Positions 34,535 to 42,885 of a stretch of DNA of 64,000 nt are shown piece by piece. Every line of letters starts with the position of its first letter. The first letter of the stretch is position 1. A program made the translations under genes and the position numbers. The notes under the pieces were generated by a model. That model saw only the letters and a program-made list of their open reading frames with translations, searched no databases and had not been told where the DNA came from. Origin of the DNA: Streptomyces nigrescens (GTDB lineage Bacteria; Actinomycetota; Actinomycetes; Streptomycetales; Streptomycetaceae); NCBI GenBank assembly GCA_024349765.1, contig AP026073.1, positions 3,410,001 through 3,474,000 on the forward strand, given 5' to 3'.

Positions 34535-35680
34535 TCACTCGTTGGGAAGCCGCTCGCCGGTCGTGGCCGAGAAGAAGTACGTGCCGTCGGGCCGGAGCCG
34601 CAGGGTGATCCGTTCGCCCTTCCGGGGCGGGGTCCGCGGGTCGACCCGGGCGACGACGCCGGCCCCGGTTCCGGCGGCCAGGCTCCCGGTGCCGCTGCCG
34701 GCGCCCGTGCCGCCGTCGTGGTCACCCTGGAGGGTTCCGTAGGCGTACGCCTCGGAGCCGAGCTCCTCCACCATCGACACCGCCATGCCGAGTCCCGGCT
34801 CGCCCGGTGCGACGGTGTCCAGCGCCTCGGGCCGGAAGCCCACCACGACGCGGTCGCCTCCCTCGGCCGCGACCGCGGCGAGCACACCGCGGGGCAACGG
34901 CACCCGGCCGCCGCCGAGCGGGACTCCGTCGTCGGCTATCCGGGCCTCCTGGAGGTTCATGGCCGGCGAGCCGATGAACGAGGCCACGAACACATTGGCC
35001 GGCTCGTCGTAGAGGACGCGCGGGGCGGCGCACTGCTGGAGCACCCCGTCCTTCAGCACGGCGACCCGGTCGCCCATCGTCATCGCCTCGATCTGGTCGT
35101 GCGTGACGTAGACGGTGGTGACGCCCAACCGGCGTTGGAGCGCGGCGATCTGGGTGCGGGTCTGGGTGCGCAGCTTGGCGTCCAGGTTGGACAGCGGCTC
35201 GTCCATCAGGAACACCTGCGGCTCCCGCACGATGGCGCGGCCCATCGCGACCCGCTGCCGCTGCCCGCCGGACAGCGCCTTCGGCCTGCGGCCGAGGTAC
35301 GCCTCCAGGTCGAGGATCCTGGCCGCTTCCTGCACCCGGCGGCGGATCTCGTCCTTCGGCGTACCGGCGACCTTCAGGGCGAACCCCATGTTGTCGGCGA
35401 CGCTCATGTGCGGGTAGAGCGCGTAGTTCTGGAACACCATGGCGATGTCCCGGTCCTTGGGCGGCAGGTGGGTCACGTCCCGGTCGCCGATGCGGATCAC
35501 GCCGTCGTCCACGTCCTCCAGACCGGCCAGCATCCGCAGGCTGGTGGACTTGCCGCACCCGGAAGGGCCGACGAGGACCAGGAACTCGCCGTCGGCGATG
35601 TCCAGATGGAGTGCGTCGACCGCGGGGCGGTCGGCACCCGGATAGCGCCGGGTGACCTTTTCGAAACTCACTGTGGTCAT
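34535..35680 (-). CDS. ABC sugar transporter ATP-binding protein (MalK/MsiK/UgpC type)
   Basis: 381 aa. Walker A GPSGCGKST (residues 38-46), Q-loop VFQNYALYPHM, signature LSGGQRQRVAMGRA, Walker B VFLMDEPLSNLD and H-loop VYVTHD are intact; the C-terminal OB-type regulatory region follows, with a Gly/Thr-rich insertion (DHDGGTGAGSGTGSLAAGTGAG). Streptomycetes usually rely on a single shared MsiK, so a dedicated ATPase within the operon is a mild oddity. It is the first gene of the operon, and its promoter region carries two LacI-type palindromes. Confidence 0.93.
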   Translation of the reverse strand: MTTVSFEKVTRRYPGADRPAVDALHLDIADGEFLVLVGPSGCGKSTSLRMLAGLEDVDDGVIRIGDRDVTHLPPKDRDIAMVFQNYALYPHMSVADNMGFALKVAGTPKDEIRRRVQEAARILDLEAYLGRRPKALSGGQRQRVAMGRAIVREPQVFLMDEPLSNLDAKLRTQTRTQIAALQRRLGVTTVYVTHDQIEAMTMGDRVAVLKDGVLQQCAAPRVLYDEPANVFVASFIGSPAMNLQEARIADDGVPLGGGRVPLPRGVLAAVAAEGGDRVVVGFRPEALDTVAPGEPGLGMAVSMVEELGSEAYAYGTLQGDHDGGTGAGSGTGSLAAGTGAGVVARVDPRTPPRKGERITLRLRPDGTYFFSATTGERLPNE

Positions 35681-35747
35681 GCGGAAGCTCAACCCTTCCC
35701 GGCAGCGGCCGCCGGATGGCATGGACAGGGGCGTGCAGAGCGTTACT

Positions 35748-35759
35748 GATTGCGCTGTC
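35748..35759. promoter_or_regulatory. LacI-type operator, site 3
   Basis: GATTGCGCTGTC matches the palindrome at 35970-35983 at 10 of 12 core positions. It lies 68 bases upstream of the ATPase start. Confidence 0.55.
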
Positions 35760-35835
35760 TCCGTCATCAAGTGGATGAGCTGGCAGGTCAGGGAAGGTGG
35801 AGGATCGCTCCTGGGAATAACGGTGACACCGCCGA

Positions 35836-35847
35836 GACAGCGCTTTC
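35836..35847. promoter_or_regulatory. LacI-type operator, site 2
   Basis: GACAGCGCTTTC shares the central AGCGCT and outer bases of the perfect site at 35970. It sits mid-way in the divergent control region. Confidence 0.6.
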
Positions 35848-35969
35848 AAGCTAAGAGGGCACCCAGGGGAAGTCAATGCGTTACGCCCTGGTAATCCGCA
35901 GGTCATCCGGCTGTACCGTGCAGCTTCTATAAGGGAAAATCACCCGATACCGACCGGGGATTGAGTGCG

Positions 35970-35983
35970 TGACAGCGCTGTCA
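35970..35983. promoter_or_regulatory. LacI-type operator, site 1 (perfect palindrome)
   Basis: TGACAGCGCTGTCA is a perfect 14-base palindrome with the central CG typical of LacI-family operators, 43 bases before the regulator ATG. Together with sites 2 and 3 it fills the 345-base region between the regulator and the transport operon. Confidence 0.75.
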
Positions 35984-36025
35984 TGAATCCCCGGGAGCTC
36001 GTGCTCACCGTGCTACCGTCCGTGC

Positions 36026-37117
36026 ATGTCACCAGCTCAACGGCACCCCACGATGGCCGACGTCGCCGAACGCGCCGGCGTCTCCGCCTCCACCGTCTCG
36101 CGCACCCTGCGCGGCTACGCCTCCGTCTCGGCCGAGGTCCGGGAGCGGGTCGAGCGCGCGGCCCGAGAGCTGAACTTCGCCATCTCGCGACAGGCGGCCA
36201 GCCTGGTCACCGGCAAGACCGGGGTGGTGGCCGTGCTCGTGCCGATACTCAACTCCTGGTTCGTCGGCTCGGCACTGGAAGGACTCGGGCCGGTGCTGCG
36301 CGCGGCGGGCCTGGAGCTGGTGGTCTACTACGTGCCCGACATGGCCGCCCGGGCCGACTTCTTCGAGCGCCTGCCCGCCCGCCGGAACGCCGATGCGCTG
36401 CTGGTGTTCTCCTTCGACCTCACCGAGGAGGAGAGCGCCCGCCTGGACGATCTGCAGATGCCGGTCATATACGTCAGCCAGCACGCCGAAGGCCGGGCGA
36501 GCGTGTACGTCGACGATGTGGCCGGGGCGCTCGGCGGAACCCGGCATCTGCTCAACCTCGGACACCGCCGGATCGGCTTCCTGCGGGCGATCGGCGTCAG
36601 CGGTTTCACCTTCAGCTCCAACGAACGGCTGACCGGCTACCGGAAGGCGCTCACCGAGGCGGGCGTCCCCCTGGACGACGATCTGGTGGTCGGTGCCGTA
36701 CTGGGGCAGGACCGCACGGTCGTCGAGGCGGTCGGCCGGCTGCTCAGCCTGCAGCAACCGCCGACCGCACTCTTCGTCGAACAGGACGAGCTCGCCGTGG
36801 CGGTCCTGTCGACCCTGCGCACGAGCGGCTTCGACGTCCCCGAGCGGCTGTCCGTGCTCGGCTTCGACGACCACGACATCGCCCGCTGGGCGGGGCTGTC
36901 CACGATCGCCCAGTCACCCACGGACATCGGCCGGGCCGCCGGCGAGCTGGCCTGCGCGCTCATCGAGACCCCCGACGCCGACCGGGAGCGGCACATCGTC
37001 CTGCCCACGCATCTCATCCCCCGGGCCAGCACCGCCCCGCTCATGCCGCCGTCCGCGACGCCCGAGGAAAGCCGGGGGGCGGCATCGGACAGGGGCGGTA
37101 CCGCTTCCGGAGCCTGA
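36026..37117 (+). CDS. LacI-family repressor of the sugar import operon
   Basis: 363 aa. Helix-turn-helix and hinge: TMADVAERAGVSASTVSRTLRGYASVSAEVRERV, then ELNFAISRQAASLVTGKTGVVAVLVP. The periplasmic-binding-like sensor domain contains GTRHLLNLGHRRIGFL, ERLTGYRKAL and SVLGFDDHDIARW. Divergent from the ABC/GH13 operon with three similar palindromes between them, so it very probably represses that operon and itself until an imported sugar binds. Confidence 0.93.
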   Translation: MSPAQRHPTMADVAERAGVSASTVSRTLRGYASVSAEVRERVERAARELNFAISRQAASLVTGKTGVVAVLVPILNSWFVGSALEGLGPVLRAAGLELVVYYVPDMAARADFFERLPARRNADALLVFSFDLTEEESARLDDLQMPVIYVSQHAEGRASVYVDDVAGALGGTRHLLNLGHRRIGFLRAIGVSGFTFSSNERLTGYRKALTEAGVPLDDDLVVGAVLGQDRTVVEAVGRLLSLQQPPTALFVEQDELAVAVLSTLRTSGFDVPERLSVLGFDDHDIARWAGLSTIAQSPTDIGRAAGELACALIETPDADRERHIVLPTHLIPRASTAPLMPPSATPEESRGAASDRGGTASGA

Positions 37118-37218
37118 TCGACGTCCTCCTGATGTCGTTCAAACGGGAATCAACTTCCTTGCCCCGCCTTCGAGGTGCGGCCTCATGCCCCTCCTCCTAC
37201 GCTGGCATCAACGGCACG

Positions 37219-37260
37219 TCGATGTGCAGGGTGCTTCGATGTGCATCTCGCTTCGATGCG
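37219..37260. repeat. TCGATG repeats with exact 17-base period
   Basis: TCGATGTGCA occurs at 37219-37228 and 37236-37245, and TCGATGCG follows at 37253-37260, each start 17 bases after the last. They lie about 90 bases before the membrane-protein gene at 37350. Confidence 0.4.
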
Positions 37261-37349
37261 TCCGGATGCTGAGTGTGGCTCCGTGCTCCGTCGCAGGCTC
37301 TCGTGCCTGGCAGTCGCCGAAGCCACGGCGTCCCGCAGGGAGATCCACC

Positions 37350-37763
37350 ATGGTCAAGCGACCGGCCCACCGTCCGGCCTCGGTTTACGCACTCGCCGGA
37401 ATCCGGCTCTTCAACGGCGTCACCGGGCTCCTGACACCGTCCGTGCTCATCCGGCGCCTCGACCCGGACCATGAGCCCAGCCCGGCGGCCGTCTACGCCT
37501 TCCGGCTCTTCGGGATCCGTACGATCCTGCTCGGGCTCGCTCTGCTGACCCACGACGGCGCCCGGCTGCGTGCGGACCTGCGCGAGGGCGTCCTCATCCA
37601 CGCCAGTGACACCGTGACCGCCGCGATGCTCGGCATCCGCGGCCAGGTACCACCGCGCACCGCCGCCCTGACCACGCTCATCTCGGCCACCAACACGTAC
37701 CTGGCCGCCACCGGCGAGTGCGCCGCCAGCGACGGGTGCGCCGGGCAGAGGAAGCGGAGGTGA
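37350..37763 (+). CDS. Small membrane protein, hypothetical
   Basis: 137 aa from ATG 37350 with AGGGAG upstream. Hydrophobic stretches VYALAGIRLFNGVTGLL, AFRLFGIRTILLGLALL and a weaker C-terminal one suggest three or four helices, with an RLFG(I) pattern seen in small uncharacterised actinobacterial membrane proteins. The stop overlaps a GTG that opens a 36-codon frame. Unknown function. Confidence 0.65.
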   Translation: MVKRPAHRPASVYALAGIRLFNGVTGLLTPSVLIRRLDPDHEPSPAAVYAFRLFGIRTILLGLALLTHDGARLRADLREGVLIHASDTVTAAMLGIRGQVPPRTAALTTLISATNTYLAATGECAASDGCAGQRKRR

Positions 37764-37870
37764 CCGAGGGGCCCGGTGCTTCTCCGATCGACCTGTCGCG
37801 CGACGTGCGCGACGCGATCGCTGCCGTGACGAGCGACCACCGCTACGCCCCGGCGACCCGTGCCACCTGA
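37760..37870 (+). CDS. Candidate 36-aa ORF coupled to the membrane protein
   Basis: A GTG at 37760 overlaps the preceding stop (GTGA) behind AGAGGAAGCGGAG, a good ribosome site, and opens a frame of 36 residues (SPIDLSRDVRDAIAAVTSDHRY in the middle) ending at 37870, 25 bases before the peroxidase ATG. Codon use is Streptomyces-like. It could be a real micro-protein or the N-terminal stub of a lost gene. Confidence 0.35.
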   Translation: MTEGPGASPIDLSRDVRDAIAAVTSDHRYAPATRAT

Positions 37871-37895
37871 CCAGTACCGAGCAAGGAGCACTGCG

Positions 37896-39758
37896 ATGGG
37901 TATGCAACGACGCACCACCTCCCGGCGCCCCTCCGCCGGATACCGTACGTCCCTCCCGTGGCGGGTCGTCACCGGCATTGCCACCGCCGTCGACCGACGC
38001 ATCGGCTGGGACAAACTGCCCGTCCTGCCCGGCCTGTTGACGCTCTTCGGGCTGCGTGTCAAGCTCCGGCAGAAGAACCTGCACGACACCACCGGACTGC
38101 CGTTCGCCCATCGCCCCGACCCCGCACCACCGTCACCGAGCCAGCGGGTCAACCGCACCGCCGACGGCAGCCACAACGACCTCGGCGCGCCGCGCATGGG
38201 CATGGCGGGAAGCCGCTTCGGCCGCAACATCCCGCTGGACCGCATCGCGCCGACCACGCCCGAGTCGGTCCTGGCCCGGCCGAACCCCCGAGAGGTCAGC
38301 CGGGCCCTCCTCACCCGCCACGAGATGACCCCCGCCGACTCGGTCAACTCCCTGGTCACCGCCTGGCTCCAGTTCATGGTCCGCGACTGGTTCAGCCACG
38401 GCACGAGCCCCACGGAACGCCCCTGGGAAGTGCCGCTCGTGGACGACGACCCCTGGCCGGAACACCCGATGCGGATCATGCGGACACCGGACGACCCGAC
38501 CCGGGACCCCCAAGCCCCCGCCGGGACGCCCGACACCCGCGTCAATGTCAACTCCCACTGGTGGGACGCGTCGCAGATCTACGGGTCCAGCGCGGAGGAG
38601 CAACAGCGGCTGCGCACCGGCGAGTTGGGCAAACTGCACCTCTGGAACAACGGGAAGTCCCCGTCCTCCCTGGATCCGGCCACCGACCCGTCCCTCGTCC
38701 CGGGGTTCTGGCTGGGCCTGGCCATGATGCAGAACCTGTTCGCCCACGAGCACAACGCGATCTGCGACCATCTGCACGCCGCCTATCCGTCCTGGGGTGA
38801 CGAGGAGCTGTTCCAGCGTGCCCGGCTGGTCAACGCCGCGCTGCTCGCCAAGATCCACACCGTGGAGTGGACACCCGCCGTGATCAGCCACCCCACCACC
38901 GTCAAGGCGCTACGGGCGAACTGGTGGGGCCTGGCCGGCGAGCGGGTTCACGACCTCTTCGGCCGGATCAGCGGCAGCGAGGTGCTCAGCGGCATCCCCG
39001 GCGGCGAGACCGACCACTACGGCGTCCCGTACGCGCTCACCGAGGAGTTCGTGGCCGTCTACCGCATGCACCCCCTCGTCCGGGACGAATGGCATCTGCG
39101 CTCCGCCGCGGACGACGCCACACTGGGTGAACGGACCTTCCGGGAGATCGCCGGCCCGGAGGCGCTGAAGGTCCTCGAAACCGTGCCCATGGCCGATCTC
39201 CTCTACAGCTTCGGAACGCTCCATCCCGGTCTGGTGACCCTGCACAACTTCCCCAAGTTCCTGCAGGAATACGAGCGTCCCGACGGGCATCTGCAGGACC
39301 TGGCCGCCACCGACATCCTGCGCAGCCGGGAACTGGGCGTCCCCCGCTACAACGAATTCCGCCGGCTGCTGCGGTTGAAGCCCGCGGAGAGCTTCGAGGA
39401 GCTGACGGACAACCCGGCGTGGGCGAGGGAGATCAAGCAGGTCTACGGTGACGACATCGAAAAGGTCGACCTGACGGTCGGGATGTACGCGGAGAAGCTC
39501 CCCAAGGGGTTCGCCTTCAGCGACACGGCATTCCGCATCTTCATCCTGATGGCTTCCCGACGGCTGAACAGCGACCGCTTCTTCACCGAGTACTACACGC
39601 CCGAGGTGTACTCCAAGGCAGGTATGGCCTGGATCGACGACAACTCCATGGTCACCGTCCTCCTGCGTCACTACCCCGAGCTCCGCACCGCCCTCGCAGG
39701 TCTGCACAACGCATTCGTGCCCTGGCACACCGCCCAGGACAGCAAGAATCCCGCCTAG
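37896..39758 (+). CDS. Animal-heme-peroxidase / alpha-dioxygenase-family protein
   Basis: 620 aa from ATG 37896 with AAGGAG seven bases upstream. The cyclooxygenase/alpha-dioxygenase core is readable: NSLVTAWLQFMVRDWFSHG, NVNSHWWDASQIYGSS, LWNNGK, AHEHNAICDHL, IHTVEWTPA and EEFVAVYRMHPLV. The last carries the catalytic-type Tyr389 and proximal heme ligand His392 in the YxxH spacing. By motif alignment, the position of the distal heme His is Arg163 (MVRDW instead of MIHDW). Relatives oxygenate fatty acids with O2. Expected to bind heme; the altered distal residue makes peroxidase activity doubtful. No signal peptide. Confidence 0.82.
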   Translation: MGMQRRTTSRRPSAGYRTSLPWRVVTGIATAVDRRIGWDKLPVLPGLLTLFGLRVKLRQKNLHDTTGLPFAHRPDPAPPSPSQRVNRTADGSHNDLGAPRMGMAGSRFGRNIPLDRIAPTTPESVLARPNPREVSRALLTRHEMTPADSVNSLVTAWLQFMVRDWFSHGTSPTERPWEVPLVDDDPWPEHPMRIMRTPDDPTRDPQAPAGTPDTRVNVNSHWWDASQIYGSSAEEQQRLRTGELGKLHLWNNGKSPSSLDPATDPSLVPGFWLGLAMMQNLFAHEHNAICDHLHAAYPSWGDEELFQRARLVNAALLAKIHTVEWTPAVISHPTTVKALRANWWGLAGERVHDLFGRISGSEVLSGIPGGETDHYGVPYALTEEFVAVYRMHPLVRDEWHLRSAADDATLGERTFREIAGPEALKVLETVPMADLLYSFGTLHPGLVTLHNFPKFLQEYERPDGHLQDLAATDILRSRELGVPRYNEFRRLLRLKPAESFEELTDNPAWAREIKQVYGDDIEKVDLTVGMYAEKLPKGFAFSDTAFRIFILMASRRLNSDRFFTEYYTPEVYSKAGMAWIDDNSMVTVLLRHYPELRTALAGLHNAFVPWHTAQDSKNPA

Positions 39759-39858
39759 CGGCCCCGGCCCCTCGCCCCCGACAGCGTCCCGGCACTGTCA
39801 GACCCCGTCGATACGCTCATGGCTTCGCGTCCATCCGACCGGCACCCGCGGAGATTTC

Positions 39859-40431
39859 GTGAGCACCAGCGCCTATTCCCCCATACCGGAACTCAACCGT
39901 CTCAAGGAATTCGAGGAGCACGTCGAGGGCAAGTCCTTCTCCGACGGATTCGAGCTCTTCGCCTACGGCAGGGTTTCCGCCCTTGGGCCGAACCCACCCG
40001 CCGAAATGCGGGCCCGTCTCATTCCCTTCGCGCAGGCCACGCACTCCGGCTCCTTCTACGCCCTGTGGAAGTGCGACGACCGTACGGACCTCGCCGCACT
40101 GCCGGTGATCTTCTGCGGGGACGAGGGCGACCTGTTCATCGCCGCGCGCAGTCTGCGTGAGCTCTTTCGCCTGCTCGCCGTCGACGACGCCGATGACGCG
40201 GACGACGTGCCCGCCCGGGACGCCTATGTCCGCTGGCTCAAGCACACCTTCGACCTGACCCCTGCCGGGGATCCCGGCGCGGAATACGACGCAGCGCTCT
40301 CGGAGTACGGCCGTGCCTTCTGCGACTGGTGGCTGACCTTCGATGACGAGGACTCCATCATCTCCGACCTGCTGGAGGAGGTGGAGGACGTGGAGGGCGC
40401 CACGCCGCATGCAGGCGAGCAGGAGGGCTGA
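39859..40431 (+). CDS. Hypothetical protein, possibly SMI1/KNR4 (SUKH)-related
   Basis: 190 aa from GTG 39859 after GCGGAGATTTC. The sequence FELFAYGRVSALG, LIPFAQATHSGSFYALW, LPVIFCGDEGDLFIAARSLRELFRLLA resembles the SUKH fold found in immunity and housekeeping proteins, though I cannot confirm it. A repeated acidic loop (DDADDADD) and acidic C-terminus follow. No toxin gene is adjacent, so an immunity role is not supported. Confidence 0.6.
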   Translation: MSTSAYSPIPELNRLKEFEEHVEGKSFSDGFELFAYGRVSALGPNPPAEMRARLIPFAQATHSGSFYALWKCDDRTDLAALPVIFCGDEGDLFIAARSLRELFRLLAVDDADDADDVPARDAYVRWLKHTFDLTPAGDPGAEYDAALSEYGRAFCDWWLTFDDEDSIISDLLEEVEDVEGATPHAGEQEG

Positions 40432-40460
40432 AGCGGTCTGCGGAACGATCGGCGTGCCGC

Positions 40461-41180
40461 TCATGTCACCCAGCGCGGAGTGAACGCCACATGGAACTCC
40501 GCCTGATCGTGCCCAGGCAGGCCCTGCGAGGTGTAGAAGCTCCGGCAGGCGTGGTAGTTGCAGCCGGGCCCCGGAAGGTACAGCTCGGTCGCGGCAGCGG
40601 GCGGACCCTCCTTCGTCACGGCGAAGACATGTCGGGCCGATTCCCTGAACGCGCTCGTGGTGCCGGTCAGGAACAGCGTCTCGGCATGGAGGCACCGGCG
40701 GAGCGGGTCCCCGTTCCGCCGGCCGCCCGTGGCCGCGTGAGCGATCCTCCTGTCCGGCAGTACGTCCTGCTCCGGGACGCTCGCGGTCCGTAGCTCCCGC
40801 GGCGCATTCCCCGCGGTGATGCGCTCGCGCAGCCGCTTCCAGCGGGACGGCCGGAACTGCAACGACCGGTGGGCCAGCACGAGATCGAGCGGCTTCTCGT
40901 CCTGCCAGCCGGTTCCGGGCGCGCTCGGGGTGGTGCGCATCGGCAGATACACCAACGACCGCGGGGACCGCGCCGCGAGCAGCCACAGCGTTCCGATGCG
41001 CCGACCGTCCGTCCGGTCCACATACATCTCGTCCCGATGATTGGTTTCGTACAGCGCCCCGTTGTTCAGCGGCGCCGCCGGGCGGATCACCCGGAATTCC
41101 TCGCCGCCCAGCCGCACCCGCTGCACAGCGATCTTCACCCGCAGGTCGTGCCGCCCGATCGCGGCCCTCGACGCCGTCAC
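40461..41180 (-). CDS. Hypothetical protein
   Basis: About 239 aa from GTG 41180, preceded by AGGGGACGGCAGG; a TTG at 41219 is in frame but weak. It has a mixed strand/helix pattern (VKIAVQRVRLGGEEFRVIRP, RRIGTLWLLAARSPRSLVYLPM) and several cysteines near the end (CLHAETLF, GPGCNYHACRSFYTSQG). No family recognised. It is divergent from the repeat-rich membrane protein at 41367. Confidence 0.55.
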   Translation of the reverse strand: MTASRAAIGRHDLRVKIAVQRVRLGGEEFRVIRPAAPLNNGALYETNHRDEMYVDRTDGRRIGTLWLLAARSPRSLVYLPMRTTPSAPGTGWQDEKPLDLVLAHRSLQFRPSRWKRLRERITAGNAPRELRTASVPEQDVLPDRRIAHAATGGRRNGDPLRRCLHAETLFLTGTTSAFRESARHVFAVTKEGPPAAATELYLPGPGCNYHACRSFYTSQGLPGHDQAEFHVAFTPRWVT

Positions 41181-41366
41181 CCTGCCGTCCCCTGCCTCTC
41201 GTCTCGACCTCTCACGCAATTCTTCCGCGCTGCCACGGGGAAAGTCCCGGAACGGTACCTCCGGGGGCTATGGCTCCAGGCGGAGCGGGAAGACCATCGG
41301 ATCGTGCCATGACGTCTTCTCCGTACGGCAGTTGACAGCCGGAACCCGGCACGTCACAGTCCCGGC

Positions 41367-42833
41367 GTGAATGCGACCAACGATCTGACGCCGGCCGAGG
41401 AACGTATCCGGCGGGCCTTTCCGCGAGGCGAGTCCGTCGACTTCCGTGCCGCCGAGAACGAGGATCCGGCCCTCGGCGATGCCTGGGGCGCCGAGCGGAC
41501 CGTACGGGCGAGTGTGCTGCGGGCGCTGCTGCTCAAGGCGCCTCGGGAGGACGGGGAGATTGCCGCGCTCAAGATCACGGGGGCGCGGATCACCGGCGTA
41601 CTGGACCTGAAGTACGCCACGATCGACGCGGCGATCCGGTTGAGCCACTGCCACTTCGACGACGTTCCCGACCTGTACGGCGCCCAGCTGCGGCAGCTCA
41701 ATCTGAGTGCCTCCGTTCTGCCGGGCCTGACCTCGGCGACCTTGCGGGTCGAGGGGGTGCTGCGGATGACGGATTGCCGTATGCGGGGGCCGGTGCGGCT
41801 CGGCGGGGCGCAGATCTCCGGGGCGCTGTTCATGGAACGGGCGGAATTCACGGCGCCGGACGACTCCGAACCGGTGCTGCAGCTCAACCAGGCCTCGATC
41901 GGGGACGACTTGTGGGCGCCGGAGATCCGCGCACACGGACAGGTACGGCTCACCGGGGCCTCCGTCGCCGGGCGGATCAACGTGCAGGACGCGGAGTTCA
42001 CCACTTCCCATGGCACCGCGCTGGACGCGCAGAACCTCAATGTGGGAGGCCATGTACGGGCGCGGTGTATACGGGCGCAGGGCCGGGTCGAACTCCGCGG
42101 CTCCCGCATCTCGGGCCGTCTCGACCTGCTCCACGCCCACCTGTCGCATCCGGGCGACACGGCACTGCGGGCGAGCAGTTGTGTCATCGGCGAACTCTGG
42201 CTGCGCAGGGGCGATCGCATCGAGGGCGCCCTGAACTTGCGGCGTTCCCATATAGAGATCCTGACCCTTGAACCGGAGATGCTGCCGGACCAGGTGTTCC
42301 TCAGCAATCTCACGTACACCGTGCTCACCCCGCACGAGCCGGCCGAGCGCCGCCTGCCGATGCTGGAGCGGGACGGCGAGCCGTATGATCCGCACGGCTA
42401 CGAGCAGTTGCTGGCGGCCTACCGCCACGTCGGTGACGACGACGCGGCCCGGCTCGTCCAACTCGCCAAGCAGCGCCGCCGACGCACCACGCTCACCTGG
42501 TACGGACGGCTGTGGGGGTACGTCCAGGACGCCACCGTCGGCTACGGCTTCCGCCCGTTGCGGGCTGCGGTCTGGCTGCTGTCCCTCATGGCCATCGGAT
42601 CGATCGCGTACGGCCTGGACCATCCGCGCCCCGTCAAGGCGGACGAGGCCCCCGACTTCAATCCCGTCTTCTACACCCTCGACCTGCTCCTGCCGATCAT
42701 CAACTTCGGCCAGGAGTCGGCTTTCGCCCCTGCCGGCTGGCACCAGTGGCTGTCGTACGCCCTGATCATCACCGGATGGATCCTGGCGACGACGATCGTC
42801 GCGGGCGTGACCCGCACGGTCAGCCGCCAATGA
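41367..42833 (+). CDS. Membrane protein with pentapeptide-like solenoid
   Basis: 488 aa from GTG 41367. Residues 65-300 form quasi-repeats with regularly spaced A/L-x-x-x (ALKITGARITGVLDLKYATI, LRQLNLSASVLPGL, GPVRLGGAQISGALFMERAEF, GQVRLTGASVAGRINVQDAEF), a right-handed beta-helix pattern. Near the C-terminus two membrane helices (PLRAAVWLLSLMAIGSIAYGL and WLSYALIITGWILATTIVAGV) anchor it. Similar proteins are often annotated as membrane-associated oxidoreductases without evidence; I see no cofactor motif. Confidence 0.7.
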   Translation: MNATNDLTPAEERIRRAFPRGESVDFRAAENEDPALGDAWGAERTVRASVLRALLLKAPREDGEIAALKITGARITGVLDLKYATIDAAIRLSHCHFDDVPDLYGAQLRQLNLSASVLPGLTSATLRVEGVLRMTDCRMRGPVRLGGAQISGALFMERAEFTAPDDSEPVLQLNQASIGDDLWAPEIRAHGQVRLTGASVAGRINVQDAEFTTSHGTALDAQNLNVGGHVRARCIRAQGRVELRGSRISGRLDLLHAHLSHPGDTALRASSCVIGELWLRRGDRIEGALNLRRSHIEILTLEPEMLPDQVFLSNLTYTVLTPHEPAERRLPMLERDGEPYDPHGYEQLLAAYRHVGDDDAARLVQLAKQRRRRTTLTWYGRLWGYVQDATVGYGFRPLRAAVWLLSLMAIGSIAYGLDHPRPVKADEAPDFNPVFYTLDLLLPIINFGQESAFAPAGWHQWLSYALIITGWILATTIVAGVTRTVSRQ

Positions 42834-42885
42834 CCCTGCCCGTACGGGGAGTTGTCCCAGTGGACCGGCGCTTCCCGATCGTGGA

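Noticed and set aside
39859-40431. Toxin-immunity pair around the SUKH-like gene
   Set aside because: No toxin-like gene or secretion locus is adjacent; the next genes are unrelated hypotheticals.
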